NCBI RefSeq assembly: GCF_963678635.1 | Contig: NC_087062.1 | Span: forward strand, 46,959,758 to 47,023,757 | Direction of reading: 5' to 3' | Length of the DNA: 64,000 nt | Source: Symsagittifera roscoffensis | Taxonomy: Eukaryota > Xenacoelomorpha > Acoela > Convolutidae | Shown here: positions 13,901 to 27,901 of the stretch, piece by piece | Numbering within the stretch: the first letter of the stretch is position 1 | How the letters are laid out: each line of letters starts with the position of its first letter | The notes under the pieces: generated by a model | What the model saw: the letters and a program-made list of their open reading frames with translations, nothing else | Told to the model about the DNA's origin: nothing | Databases searched by the model: none | Made by a program: the position numbers and the translations under genes

Positions 13901-15100
13901 TCGCAACCCTCTGAGAGAACTCTCACTGTTTCCAGCAACACGATTGAGATCTTCAAAGTTTTGGAATTTTTTAACCTCTAAATTTATTTGAAAATTTCTG
14001 AAAAAATCATAAATACGTCATATCTCAAAAACTTCAAGGATTTGAGCAGTCATATTTGCAGGCAAAAACCGCAACTCCTGAGAATACCCTCACAATTTTT
14101 AACAAGAGGAATGATATATTCAAAGTTTTGGAATTTTTTAAAAAATAAGTTCTGAAATTTTTTTGAAAAAACCTTAAAAATAGCAATCTATAAAACTACA
14201 AGGATTTGAGCAGCCATATTCCGAGGCAAGATTCGCAACCCTTTGAGAGAACTCTCACTGTTTCCAGCAACACGATTGAGATCTTCAAAGTTTTGGAATT
14301 TTTAACCTCTAAGTTTATTTGAAAATTTCTGAAAAAATCATAAATACGTCATATCTCAAAAACTTCAAGGATTTGAGCAGTCATATTTGCAGGCAAAAAC
14401 CGCAACTCCTGAGAAGAATACCCTCACAATTTTTAACAAGAGGAATATTCAAAGTTTTGGAATTTTTTAAAATCTAAGTTCTGAAAAATTTTTTGAAAAA
14501 ACCTTAAAAATAGCAATCTCAAAAACTACAAGGATTTGAGCAGCCATATTCAGAGGCGAGATTCGCAACCCTCTGAGAGTACCCTCACAGTTTCCAACAA
14601 CAAGATCGAGATCTTCAAAGTTCTGGAATTTTTTAACAACAGGTTTATTTAAAAGTTTCTGAAAAAAAATCATAAATACGTCGTATCCCAAAAACTTCAA
14701 GGATTTCAGCAGTCATATTTGGAGGCGAAAACCGCAACTACTGAGAGTACCCTCACAATTTTTAACAAGAGGAATGATATATTCAAAGTTTTGGAATTTT
14801 TTAAAATCTAAGTTCTGAAATTTTTTTGAATAAACCTTAAAAATAGCAATCTAGAAAACTACAAGGATTTGAGCAGCCATATTCAGAGGCAAGATTCGCA
14901 ACCCTCTGAGAGAACTCTCACTGTTTCCAGCAACAGGATTGATATCTTCAAAGTTTGGAATTTTTTAACCTCTAAGTTTTATTGAAAATTTCTGAAAAAA
15001 TCATAAATACGTCATATCTCAAAAACTTCAAGGATTTGAGCAGTCATATTTGCAGACAAAAACCGCAACTCCTGAGAGTACCCTCACAATTTTTAACAAG
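7130..15100. repeat. ~3.5-kb direct duplication within satellite, offset 4440
   Basis: The block ~7130-10660 is repeated almost unchanged at ~11570-15100. Corresponding points 7392/11832, 7776/12216, 8928/13368 and 10027/14467 are all 4440 bp apart, with only occasional single-base differences (for example around 7158 and 10602). Outside these limits the two sequences diverge at once. The duplicated block itself mixes several higher-order arrangements, so it was copied after those had formed. Confidence 0.8.
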
Positions 15101-17495
15101 AGGAATGATATATTCAAAGTTTTGGAATTTTTTAAAATCTAAGTTCTGAAATTTTTTTGAATAAACCTTAAAAATAGCAATCTAGAAAACTACAAGGATT
15201 TGAGCAGCCATATTCAGAGGCAAGATTCGCAACCCTCTGAGAGAACTCTCACTGTTTCCAGCAACACGATTGAGATCTTCAAAGTTTTGGAATTTTTTAA
15301 CCTCTAAATTTATTTGAAAATTTCTGAAAAAATCATAAATACGTCATATCTCAAAAACTTCAAGGATTTGAGCAGTCATATTTGCAGGCAAAAACCGCAA
15401 CTCCTGAGAATACCCTCACAATTTTTAACAAGAGGAATGATATATTCAAAGTTTTGGAATTTTTTAAAAAATAAGTTCTGAAATTTTTTTGAAAAAACCT
15501 TAAAAATAGCAATCTATAAAACTACAAGGATTTGAGCAGCCATATTCCGAGGCAAGATTCGCAACCCTTTGAGAGAACTCTCACTGTTTCCAGCAACACG
15601 ATTGAGATCTTCAAAGTTTTGGAATTTTTAAACTCTAAGTTTATTTGAAAATTTCTGAAAAAATCATAAATACGTCATATCTCAAAAACTTCAAGGATTT
15701 GAGCAGTCATATTTGCAGGCAAAAACCGCAACTCCTGAGAAGAATACCCTCACAATTTTTAACAAGAGGAATATTCAAAGTTTTGGAATTTTTTAAAATC
15801 TAAGTTCTGAAAAATTTTTTGAAAAAACCTTAAAAATAGCAATCTCAAAAACTACAAGGATTTGAGCAGCCATATTCAGAGGCGAGATTCGCAACCCTCT
15901 GAGAGTACCCTCACAGTTTCCAACAACAAGATCGAGATCTTCAAAGTTCTGGAATTTTTTAACAACAGGTTTATTTAAAAGTTTCTGAAAAAAAATCATA
16001 AATACGTCGTATCCCAAAAACTTCAAGGATTTCAGCAGTCATATTTGGAGGCGAAAACCGCAACTACTGAGAGTACCCTCACAATTTTTAACAAGAGGAA
16101 TGATATATTCAAAGTTTTGGAATTTTTTAAAATCTAAGTTCTGAAATTTTTTTGAATAAACCTTAAAAATAGCAATCTAGAAAACTACAAGGATTTGAGC
16201 AGCCATATTCAGAGGCAAGATTCGCAACCCTCTGAGAGAACTCTCACTGTTTCCAGCAACAGGATTGATATCTTCAAAGTTTGGAATTTTTTAACCTCTA
16301 AGTTTTATTGAAAATTTCTGAAAAAATCATAAATACGTCATATCTCAAAAACTTCAAGGATTTGAGCAGTCATATTTGCAGACAAAAACCGCAACTCCTG
16401 AGAGTACCCTCACAATTTTTAACAAGAGGAATGATATATTCAAAGTTTTAAAATTTTTTAAAATCTAAGTTCTGAAATTTTTTTGAAAAAACCCTAAAAA
16501 TAGCAATCTAGAAAACTACAAGGATTTGAGCAGCCATATTCAGAGGCAAGATTCGCAACCCTCTGAGAGTACCCTCACAGTTTCTAACAACAAGATCGAG
16601 ATGTTCAAAGTTCTGGAATTTTTTAACAACAGGTTTATTTAAGTTTCTGAAAAAAAATCATAAATACGTCGTATCCCAAAAACTTCAAGGATTTGAGCAG
16701 CCATATTCAGAGGCAAGATTCGCAACCCTCTGAGAGAACTCTCACTGTTTCCAGCAACAGGATTGAGATCTTCAAAGTTTTGGAATTTTTTAACCTCTAA
16801 GTTTATTTGAAAATTTCTGAAAAAATCATAAATACGTCATATCTCAAAAACTTCAAGGATTTGAGCAGTCATATTTGCAGGCAAAAACCGCAACTCCTGA
16901 GAGTACTCTCACAATTATTAACAAGAGGAATGATATATTCAAAGTTTTGGAATTTTTTAAAATCTAAGTTCTGAAATTTTTTTGAAAAAACCTTAAAAAT
17001 AGCAATCTAGAAAACTACAAGGATTTGAGCAGCCATATTCCGAAGCAAGATTCGCAACCCTCTGAGAGAACTCTCACTGTTTCCAGCAACACGATTGAGA
17101 TCTTCAAAGTTTTGGAATTTTTTAACCTCTAATATTATTTGAAAATTTCTGAAAAAATCATAAATACGTCATATCTCAAAAACTTCAAGGATTTGAGCAG
17201 TCATATTTGCAGGCAAAAACCGCAACTCCTGAGAGTACTCTCACAATTATTAACAAGAGGAATGATATATTCAAAGTTCTGAAATTTTTTTGAAAAAACC
17301 TTAAAAATAGCAATCTAGAAAACTACAAGGATTTGAGCAGCCATATTCAGAGGCAAGATTCGCAACCCTCTGAGAGTACCCTCACAGTTTCTAACAACAA
17401 GATCGAGATCTTCAAAGTTCTGGAATTTTTTAACAACAGGTTTATTTAAAAGTTTCTGAAAAAAAATCATAAATACGTCGTATCCCAAAAACTTC
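9450..17495. repeat. ~2.3-kb direct duplication within satellite, offset 5766
   Basis: The block ~9450-11730 is repeated at ~15215-17495 (10027/15793, 11549/17315, offset 5766). It overlaps the 4440-bp-offset duplication, so the region around 10.0-10.6 kb is now present three times (10027, 14467 and 15793). The breakpoints fall inside monomers in homologous register, as expected for unequal crossover or replication slippage. Confidence 0.75.
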
Positions 17496-18649
17496 ACGGA
17501 TTTGAGCAGCCATATTCAGAGGCAAGATTCGCAACCCTCTGAGAGAACTCTCACTGTTTCCAGCAACAGGATTGAGATCTTCAAAGTTTTGGAATTTTTT
17601 AACCTCTAAGTTTATTTGAAAATTTCTGAAAAAACATAAATACGTCATATCTCAAAAACTTCAAGGATTTGAGCAGTCATAATTGCAGGCAAAAACCGCA
17701 ACTCCTGAGAGTACCCTCAAAATTTCTAACAAGAGGAATGATATATTCAAAGTTTTGGAATTTTTTAAAATCTAAGTTCTGAAATTTTTTTGAAAAAACC
17801 TTAGAAATAGCAATCTAGAAAACTACAAGGATTTGAGCAGCCATATTCCGAAGCAAGATTCGCAACCCTCTGAGAGAACTCTCACTGTTTCCAGCAACAC
17901 GATTGAGATCTTCAAAGTTTTGGAATTTTTTAACCTCTAAATTTATTTGAAAATTTCTGAAAAAATCATAAATACGTCATATCTCAAAAACTTCAAGGAT
18001 TTGAGCAGTCATATTTGCAGGCAAAAACCGCAACTCCTGAGAGTACCCTCACAATTTTTAACAAGAGGAATGATATATTCAAAGTTTTGGAATTTTTTAA
18101 AATCTAAGTTCTGAAATTTTTTTGAAAAAACCTTAAAAATAGCAATCTAAAAAACTACAAGGATTTGAGCAGCCATATTCCGAGGCAAGATTCGCAACCC
18201 TTTGAGAGAACTCTCACTGTTTCCAGCAACACGATTGAGATCTTCAAAGTTTTGGAATTTTTTAACCTCTAAGTTTATTTGAAAATTTCTGAAAAAATCA
18301 TAAATACGTCATATCTCAAAAACTTCAAGAATTTGAGCAGTCATATTTGCAGGCAAAAACCGCAACTCCTGAGAATACCCTCACAATTTTTAACAAGAGG
18401 AATGATATATTCAAAGTTTTGGAATTTTTTAAAATCTAAGTTCTGAAAAATTTTTTGAAAAAACCTTAAAAATAGCAATCTCAAAAACTACAAGGATTTG
18501 AGCAGCCATATTCAGAGGCGAGATTCGCAACCCTCTGAGAGTACCCTCACAGTTTCCAACAACAAGATCGAGATCTTCAAAGTTCTGGAATTTTTTAACA
18601 ACAGGTTTATTTAAAAGTTTCTGAAAAAAAATCATAAATACGTCGTATC

Positions 18650-21600
18650 CCAAAAACTTCAAGGATTTCAGCAGTCATATTTGGAGGCGAAAACCGCAAC
18701 TACTGAGAGTACCCTCACAATTTTTAACAAGAGGAATGATATATTCAAAGTTTTGGAATTTTTTAAAATCTAAGTTCTGAAATTTTTTTGAATAAACCTT
18801 AAAAATAGCAATCTAGAAAACTACAAGGATTTGAGCAGCCATATTCAGAGGCAAGATTCGCAACCCTCTGAGAGAACTCTCACTGTTTCCAGCAACAGGA
18901 TTGATATCTTCAAAGTTTGGAATTTTTTAACCTCTAAGTTTCATTGAAACTTTCTGAAAAAATCATAAATACGTCATATCTAAAAAACTTCAAGGATTTG
19001 AGCAGTCATATTTGCAGGCAAAAACCGCAACTCCTGAGAATACCCTCACAATTTTTAACAAGAGGAATGATATATTCAAAGTTTTGGAATTTTTTAAAAT
19101 CTAAGTTCTGAAAAAATTTTTGAAAAAACCTTAAAAATAGCAATCTCAAAAACTACAAGGATTTGAGCAGCCATATTCAGAGGCGAGATTCGCAACCCTC
19201 TGAGAGTACCCTCACAGTTTCCAACAACAAGATCGAGATCTTCAAAGTTCTGGAATTTTTTAACAACAGGTTTATTTAAAAGTTTCTGAAAAAAAATCAT
19301 AAATACGTCGTATCCCAAAAACTTCAAGGATTTCAGCAGTCATATTTGGAGGCGAAAACCGCAACTACTGAGAGTACCCTCACAATTTTTAACAAGAGGA
19401 ATGATATATTCAAAGTTTTGGAATTTTTTAAAATCTAAGTTCTGAAATTTTTTTGAATAAACCTTAAAAATAGCAATCTAGAAAACTACAAGGATTTGAG
19501 CAGCCATATTCAGAGGCAAGATTCGCAACCCTCTGAGAGAACTCTCACTGTTTCCAGCAACAGGATTGATATCTTCAAAGTTTGGAATTTTTTAACCTCT
19601 AAGTTTCATTGAAACTTTCTGAAAAAATCATAAATACGTCATATCTCAAAAACTTCAAGGATTTGAGCAGTCATATTTGCAGGCAAAAACCGCAACTCCT
19701 GAGAGTACCCTCAAAATTTCTAACAAGAGGATTGAGATATTCAAAGTTTTGGAATTTTTTTAAATCTAAGTTTTCTGAAAAAAATTGAAAAAACCTAAGA
19801 AATGTCAATCTCAAAAACTACAAAGATTTGAGCAACCATATTCACAGGCAAGTTTCGCAACCCTCTGAGAGTACCCTCACAGTTTCCAACAACAGGATTG
19901 AGATATTCAAAGTTTTAGAATTTTTTAACCTCTAAGTTTATTTGAAAATTTCTGACAAAATCATAAAAACGTCATATCTCAAAAACTAGAAGGATTTGAG
20001 CAGTCATATTTGGAGGCGAAAACCGCAACTTCTGAGAAAACCCTCAGAATTTCTAACAAGAGGATTGAGAAATTCAAAGTTTTGGAATTTTTTAAAATCT
20101 AAGTTCTCTGAAATTTTTTTTTAAAAAACCTAAAAAATGTCAATCTCAAAAACTACAAGGATTTGAGCAGCCATATTCAGAGGCAAGATTCGCAACCCTC
20201 GGAGAGTACCCTCACAGTTTCCAGCAAAAGGATTGAGAGCTTCAAAGTTTTGGAATTTTTTAACCTCTAAGTTTATTTGAAAATTTCTGAAAAAATCATA
20301 AAAACGTCTTATCTCAAAAACTAGAAGGATTTGAGCAGTCATATTTGCAGGCAAAAACCGCAACTCCTGAGAGTACCCTCAAAATTTCTAACAAGAGGAT
20401 TGAGATATTCAAATTTTTGGAAGTTTTTTAAATCTAAGTTCTCTGAAAAAAATTGAAAAAAACCTAAGAAATGTCAATCTCAAAAACTACAAAGATTTGA
20501 GCAACCATATTCACAGGCAAGATTCGCAACCCTCTGAGAATACCCTCACAGTTTCCAACAACAGGATTGAGATATTCAAAGTTTTTGAATTTTTTAAAAT
20601 CTAAGTTTATTTGAAAATTACTGACAAAATCATAAAAACGTCATATCTCAAAAACTAGGTGGATTTGAGCAGTCATATTTGGAGGCGAAAACCGCAACTC
20701 CTGAGAAACCCTCAGAATTTCTAACCAGAGGATTGAGAAAATCAAAGTCTTGGAATTTTTTAAAATCTAAGTTCTGACAAATTTAAAAAAAAACCTAAAA
20801 ACTGTCTATCTCAAAAACTACAAGGATTTGAGCAGCCATATTCACAGGCAAGATTCGCAACCCTCTGAGAGTACCCTCACAGTTTCCAGCAACAGGATTG
20901 AGATCTTCAAAGTTCTTGAATTTTTTAACAACAGGTTTAATTAAAAGTTTCTGAAAAAAAATCATAAATACGTCGTATCCCAAAAACTTCAAGGATTTCA
21001 GCAGTCATATTTGGAGGCGAAAACCGCAACTACTGAGAGTACCCTCACAATTTTTAACAAGAGGAATGATATATTCAAAGTTTTGGAATTTTTTAAAATC
21101 TAAGTTCTGAAATTTTTTTGAATAAACCTTAAAAATAGCAATCTAGAAAACTACAAGGATTTGAGCAGCCATATTCAGAGGCAAGATTCGCAACCCTCTG
21201 AGAGAACTCTCACTGTTTCCAGCAACAGGATTGATATCTTCAAAGTTTGAAATTTTTTAACCTCTAAGTTTCATTGAAACTTTCTGAAAAAATCATAAAT
21301 ACGTCATATCTCAAAAACTTCAAGGATTTGAGCAGTCATATTTGCAGGCAAAAACCGCAACTCCTGAGAATACCCTCACAATTTTTAACAAGAGGAATGA
21401 TATATTCAAAGTTTTGGAATTTTTTAAAATCTAAGTTCTGAAAAATTTTTTGAAAAAACCTTAAAAATAGCAATCTCAAAAACTACAAGGATTTGAGCAG
21501 CCATATTCAGAGGCGAGATTCGCAACCCTCTGAGAGTACCCTCACAGTTTCCAACAACAAGATCGAGATCTTCAAAGTTCTGGAATTTTTTAACAACAGG

Positions 21601-23690
21601 TTTATTTAAAAGTTTCTGAAAAAAAATCATAAATACGTCGTATCCCAAAAACTTCAAGGATTTCAGCAGTCATATTTGGAGGCGAAAACCGCAACTACTG
21701 AGAGTACCCTCACAATTTTTAACAAGAGGAATGATATATTCAAAGTTTTGGAATTTTTTAAAATCTAAGTTCTGAAATTTTTTTGAATAAACCTTAAAAA
21801 TAGCAATCTAGAAAACTACAAGGATTTGAGCAGCCATATTCAGAGGCAAGATTCGCAACCCTCTGAGAGAACTCTCACTGTTTCCAGCAACAGGATTGAT
21901 ATCTTCAAAGTTTGGAATTTTTTAACCTCTAAGTTTCATTGAAACTTTCTGAAAAAATCATAAATACGTCATATCTCAAAAACTTCAAGGATTTGAGCAG
22001 TCATATTTGCAGGCAAAAACCGCAACTCCTGAGAGTACCCTCAAAATTTCTAACAAGAGGATTGAGATATTCAAAGTTTTGGAATTTTTTTAAATCTAAG
22101 TTTTCTGAAAAAAATTGAAAAAACCTAAGAAATGTCAATCTCAAAAACTACAAAGATTTGAGCAACCATATTCACAGGCAAGTTTCGCAACCCTCTGAGA
22201 GTACCCTCACAGTTTCCAACAACAGGATTGAGATATTCAAAGTTTTAGAATTTTTTAACCTCTAAGTTTATTTGAAAATTTCTGACAAAATCATAAAAAC
22301 GTCATATCTCAAAAACTAGAAGGATTTGAGCAGTCATATTTGGAGGCGAAAACCGCAACTTCTGAGAAAACCCTCAGAATTTCTAACAAGAGGATTGAGA
22401 AATTCAAAGTTTTGGAATTTTTTAAAATCTAAGTTCTCTGAAAATTTTTTTTAAAAAACCTAAAAAATGTCAATCTCAAAAACTACAAGGATTTGAGCAG
22501 CCATATTCAGAGGCAAGATTCGCAACCCTCGGAGAGTACCCTCACAGTTTCCAGCAAAAGGATTGAGATCTTCAAAGTTTTGGAATTTTTTAACCTCTAA
22601 GTTTATTTGAAAATTTCTGAAAAAATCATAAAAACGTCATATCTCAAAAACTAGAAGGATTTGAGCAGTCATATTTGCAGGCAAAAACCGCAACTCCTGA
22701 GAGTACCCTCAAAATTTCTAACAAGAGGATTGAGATATTCAAATTTTTGGAAGTTTTTTAAATCTAAGTTCTCTGAAAAAAATTGAAAAAAACCTAAGAA
22801 ATGTCAGTCTCAAAAACTACAAAGATTTGAGCAACCATATTCACAGGCAAGATTCGCAACCCTCTGAGAATACCCTCACAGTTTCCAACAACAGGATTGA
22901 GATATTCAAAGTTTTTGAATTTTTTAAAATCTAAGTTTATTTGAAAATTACTGACAAAATCATAAAAACGTCATATCTCAAAAACTAGAAGGATTTGAGC
23001 AGTCATATTTGGAGGCGAAAACCGCAACTCCTGAGAAACCCTCAGAATTTCTAACCAGAGGATTGAGAAAATCAAAGTCTTGGAATTTTTTAAAATCTAA
23101 GTTCTCTGACAAATTTAAAAAAAAACCTAAAAACTGTCTATCTCAAAAACTACAAGGATTTGAGCAGCCATATTCACAGGCAAGATTCGCAACCCTCTGA
23201 GAGTACCCTCACAGTTTCCAGCAACAGGATTGAGATCTTCAAAGTTCTTGAATTTTTTAACAACAGGTTTATTTAAAAGTTTCTGAAAAAAAATCATAAA
23301 TACGTCGTATCCCAAAAACTTCAAGGATTTCAGCAGTCATATTTGGAGGCGAAAACCGCAACTACTGAGAGTACCCTCACAATTTTTAACAAGAGGAATG
23401 ATATATTCAAAGTTTTGGAATTTTTTAAAATCTAAGTTCTGAAATTTTTTTGAATAAACCTTAAAAATAGCAATCTAGAAAACTACAAGGATTTGAGCAG
23501 CCATATTCAGAGGCAAGATTCGCAACCCTCTGAGAGAACTCTCACTGTTTCCAGCAACAGGATTGATATCTTCAAAGTTTGGAATTTTTTAACCTCTAAG
23601 TTTCATTGAAACTTTCTGAAAAAATCATAAATACGTCATATCTCAAAAACTTCAAGGATTTGAGCAGTCATATTTGCAGGCAAAAACCGC
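18650..23690. repeat. ~2331-bp higher-order repeat (14 monomers), two copies
   Basis: Sequence 18650-21360 recurs at 20980-23690 with an offset of about 2331 bp (19094/21424, 20795/23127), close to 14 monomers. The unit mixes the CGTCGTATCCC monomer type with an older type that has AAACGTCATATCTC and CCTAAGAAATGTC. The second copy passes into a further ~1000-bp tandem step (23127/24127). Monomers become more diverged toward 27 kb. Confidence 0.75.
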
Positions 23691-26600
23691 AACTCCTGAG
23701 AGTACCCTCAAAATTTCTAACAAGAGGATTGAGATATTCAAAGTTTTGGAATTTTTTTAAATCTAAGTTTTCTGAAAAAAATTGAAAAAACCTAAGAAAT
23801 GTCAATCTCAAAAACTACAAAGATTTGAGCAACCATATTCACAGGCAAGTTTCGCAACCCTCTGAGAGTACCCTCACAGTTTCCAACAACAGGATTGAGA
23901 TATTCAAAGTTTTAGAATTTTTTAACCTCTAAGTTTATTTGAAAATTTCTGACAAAATCATAAAAACGTCATATCTCAAAAACTAGAAGGATTTGAGCAG
24001 TCATATTTGGAGGCGAAAACCGCAACTTCTGAGAAAACCCTCAGAATTTCTAACAAGAGGATTGAGAAATTCAAAGTTTTGGAATTTTTTAAAATCTAAG
24101 TTCTCTGAAAATTATTTTTAAAAAACCTAAAAAATGTCAATCTCAAAAACTACAAGGATTTGAGCAGCCATATTCACAGGCAAGATTCGCAACCCTCTGA
24201 GAGTACCCTCACAGTTTCCAGCAACAGGATTGAGATCTTCAAAGTTCTTGAATTTTTTAACAACAGGTTTATTTAAAAGTTTCTGAAAAAAAATCATAAA
24301 TACGTCGTATCCCAAAAACTTCAAGGATTTCAGCAGTCATATTTGGAGGCGAAAACCGCAACTACTGAGAGTACCCTCACAATTTTTAACAAGAGGAATG
24401 ATATATTCAAAGTTTTGGAATTTTTTAAAATCTAAGTTCTGAAATTTTTTTGAATAAACCTTAAAAATAGCAATCTAGAAAACTACAAGGATTTGAGCAG
24501 CCATATTCAGAGGCAAGATTCGCAACCCTCTGAGAGAACTCTCACTGTTTCCAGCAACAGGATTGATATCTTCAAAGTTTGGAATTTTTTAACCTCTAAG
24601 TTTCATTGAAACTTTCTGAAAAAATCATAAATACGTCATATCTCAAAAACTTCAAGGATTTGAGCAGTCATATTTGCAGGCAAAAACCGCAACTCCTGAG
24701 AGTACCCTCAAAATTTCTAACAAGAGGATTGAGATATTCAAAGTTTTGGAATTTTTTTAAATCTAAGTTTTCTGAAAAAAATTGAAAAAACCTAAGAAAT
24801 GTCAATCTCAAAAACTACAAAGATTTGAGCAACCATATTCACAGGCAAGTTTCGCAACCCTCTGAGAGTACCCTCACAGTTTCCAACAACAGGATTGAGA
24901 TATTCAAAGTTTTAGAATTTTTTAACCTCTAAGTTTATTTGAAAATTTCTGACAAAATCATAAAAACGTCATATCTCAAAAACTAGAAGGATTTGAGCAG
25001 TCATATTTGGAGGCGAAAACCGCAACTTCTGAGAAAACCCTCAGAATTTCTAACAAGAGGATTGAGAAATTCAAAGTTTTGGAATTTTTTAAAATCTAAG
25101 TTCTCTGAAAATTATTTTTAAAAAACCTAAAAAATGTCAATCTCAAAAACTACAAGGATTTGAGCAGCCATATTCAGAGGCAAGATTCGCAACCCTCGGA
25201 GAGTACCCTCACAGTTTCCAGCAAAAGGATTGAGATCTTCAAAGTTTTGGAATTTTTTAACCTCTAAGTTTATTTGAAAATTTCTGAAAAAATCATAAAA
25301 ACGTCATATCTCAAAAACTAGAAGGATTTGAGCAGTCATATTTGCAGGCAAAAACCGCAACTCCTGAGAGTACCCTCAAAATTTCTAACAAGAGGATTGA
25401 GATATTCAAATTTTTGGAAGTTTTTTAAATCTAAGTTCTCTGAAAAAAATTGAAAAAAACCTAAGAAATGTCAATCTCAAAAACTACAAAGATTTGAGCA
25501 ACCATATTCACAGGCAAGATTCGCAACCCTCTGAGAATACCCTCACAGTTTCCAACAACAGGATTGAGATATTCAAAGTTTTTGAATTTTTTAAAATCTA
25601 AGTTTATTTGAAAATTACTGACAAAATCATAAAAACGTCATATCTCAAAAACTAGAAGGATTTGAGCAGTCATATTTGGAGGCGAAAACCGCAACTCCTG
25701 AGAAAACCCTCAGAATTTCTAACCAGAGGATTGAGAAAATCAAAGTCTTGGAATTTTTTAAAATCTAAGTTCTCTGACAAATTTAAAAAAAAACCTAAAA
25801 ACTGTCTATCTCAAAAAACTACAAGGATTTGAGCAGCCATATTCACAGGCAAGATTCGCAACCCTCTGAGAGTACCCTCACAGTTTCCAGCAACAGGATT
25901 GAGATCTTCAAAGTTTTGGAATTTTTTAACCTCTAAGTTTATTTGAAAATTTCTTAAAAAATCATAAAAACGTCATATCTCAAAAACTAGAAGGATTTGA
26001 GCAGTCAAATTTGGAGGCGAAAACCGCAACTCCTGAGAAAACCCTCAGAATTTCTAACAAGAGGATTGAGAAATTCAAAGTTTTGGGATTTTTTAAAATC
26101 TAAGTTCTCTGAAAATTTTTTAAAAAAAACCTAAAAAATGTCAATCTCAAAAACTACAAGGATTTGAGCAGCCATATTCAGAGGCAAGATTCGCAACCCT
26201 CTGAGAGTACCCCCACAATTTCCAGCAACAGGATTGAGATCTTCAAAGTTTTGGAATTTTTTAACCTCTAAGTTTATTTGAAAATTTCTGAAAAAATCAT
26301 TAAAACGTCATATCTCAAAAACTAGAAGGATTTGAGCAGTCATATTTGCAGGCAAAAAACGCAACTCCTGAGAGTACCCTCAAAATTTCTAACAAAAGGA
26401 TTGAGATATTCAAAGTTTTGGAATTTTTTTAAATCTAAGTTCTCTGAAAAAAATTGAAAAAAACCTAAGAAATGTCAATCTCAAAAACTACAAAGATTTG
26501 AGCAACCATATTCACAGGCAAGATTCGCAACCCTCTGAGAGTACCCTCACAGTTTCCAACAACAGGATTGAGATATTCAAAGTTTTGGAATTTTTTAACT

Positions 26601-27901
26601 TCTAAGTTTATTTGAAAATTTCTGACAAAATCATAAAAACGTCATATCTCAAAAACTAGAAGGATTTGAGCAGTCTTATTTGGAGGCGAAAACCGCAACT
26701 CCTGAGAAAACCCTCAGAATTTTTAACCAGAGGATTGAGAAAATCAAAGTCTTGGAGTTTTTTAAAATCTAAGTTCTCTGACAAATTAAAAAAAAACCTA
26801 AAAAATGTCTATCTCAAAAACTACAAGGATTTGAGCAGCCATATTCACAGGCAAGATTCGCAACCCTCTGAGAGTACCCTCACAGTTTCCAGCAACAGGA
26901 TTGAGATCTTCAAAGTTTCGGAATTTTTTAACCACTAAGTTTATTTGAAAAAATCATAAAAACGTCATATCTCAAAAACTAGAAGGATTTGAGCAGTCAT
27001 ATTTGGAGGCAAAAACCGCAACTCAAGAAATTTGTCAAGAGAAGATTATCTTTGACAGGTTAATTATTCCGCTCCACGAGATATCAGGGGAATCTAGACA
27101 GCTCCTCACGGTTGATTACTTTTATATCCCACTTAAGCTTTTATTCCCCCGATTATCTGGAGAACGGGTGACAGGTTCATTATACTTATTAAATTTATGA
27201 CTTCTTTTATTTTCTTTCACATATATATCCCACGATCATATGACAGATGCATATTAGCAGTTCCCCGTAGAGTTTATGAAGCGTGAATTACTTTCTTGAG
27301 AGATTAGAATCTTAAATTTTCATAAAAAATTGAAATACATCCAATCAAAATTGCATAAACTTTTCATTGGAACTAAGATAAAAATAAGCAGAAATTTTTA
27401 AGTTTCGACCAATCAGATGTTTTTATCTAGTTCTTGTTTTTACCTCAACTAGTTTATTTATTCTGTCATATTTCTAGCTACGATTCATTTCAGTTCTCTT
27501 TTATCACTTTGCCTTTAATCTTTAAAAAATTCTTTGAAATTTCCCAACTTTCCAAAAAATTATCATCCAAATTTGTCAATTGCTCTGCCACGGTAAAAGT
27601 TTACACTGAGAAAAACATAATATCATAATTTTTTGGTTCTGATATTTTTGTATGATAGTTTTTCTATCTTTCTCAGCGTACTTTTAAGAAAATTATACAA
27701 TTTACTAGAAGTTGGGGGACTACAACATCCATATTTCATCATCATTTTCCGTATTTCCTCAAAAGCTTAGTTGGTAAGATGCTTTTCGTTAAAAAAATTA
27801 AGGAATTTAAAGAGTTAAATTACATAAATAATCAAACAATTCACTACATCGTATAGTAAAATTACTGCAAAAAAATACACTTACAAATAAAAAATGCACT
27901 T

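Larger units (their letters stand above)
1718..27030. repeat. ~25-kb satellite array, 334-bp dimer of A and B monomers
   Basis: Continuous tandem repeat. A-type monomers read GAGCAGCCATATTCAGAGG and B-type monomers GAGCAGTCATATTTGGAGG. Successive landmarks at 2791 (A), 2960 (B) and 3125 (A) give 169 + 165 = 334 bp. Each monomer combines a GC-containing core with long A and T runs. Many A monomers carry AGATCT, so BglII should give a ladder. The monomer length is close to the DNA wrapped in a chromatosome. Minus-strand ORFs of 60-77 codons recur with the repeat and are not genes. The array lies between the two Polinton copies and shows several levels of higher-order organisation, listed separately. 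Function (centromeric, pericentromeric or subtelomeric) cannot be told from sequence. Confidence 0.95.

Noticed and set aside
1706-24324. About 35 minus-strand ORFs of 60-77 codons with nearly the same protein (MKFLGYDVFMIFFQKLLNK...), looking like a tandem gene family
   Set aside because: They track the satellite A monomer exactly, share its period, and end wherever a monomer variant has a stop. No start context, no conservation beyond DNA identity.
1718-27030. CRISPR-like regular spacing
   Set aside because: Units are tandem without unique spacers, far longer than CRISPR repeats, and in a eukaryotic context.
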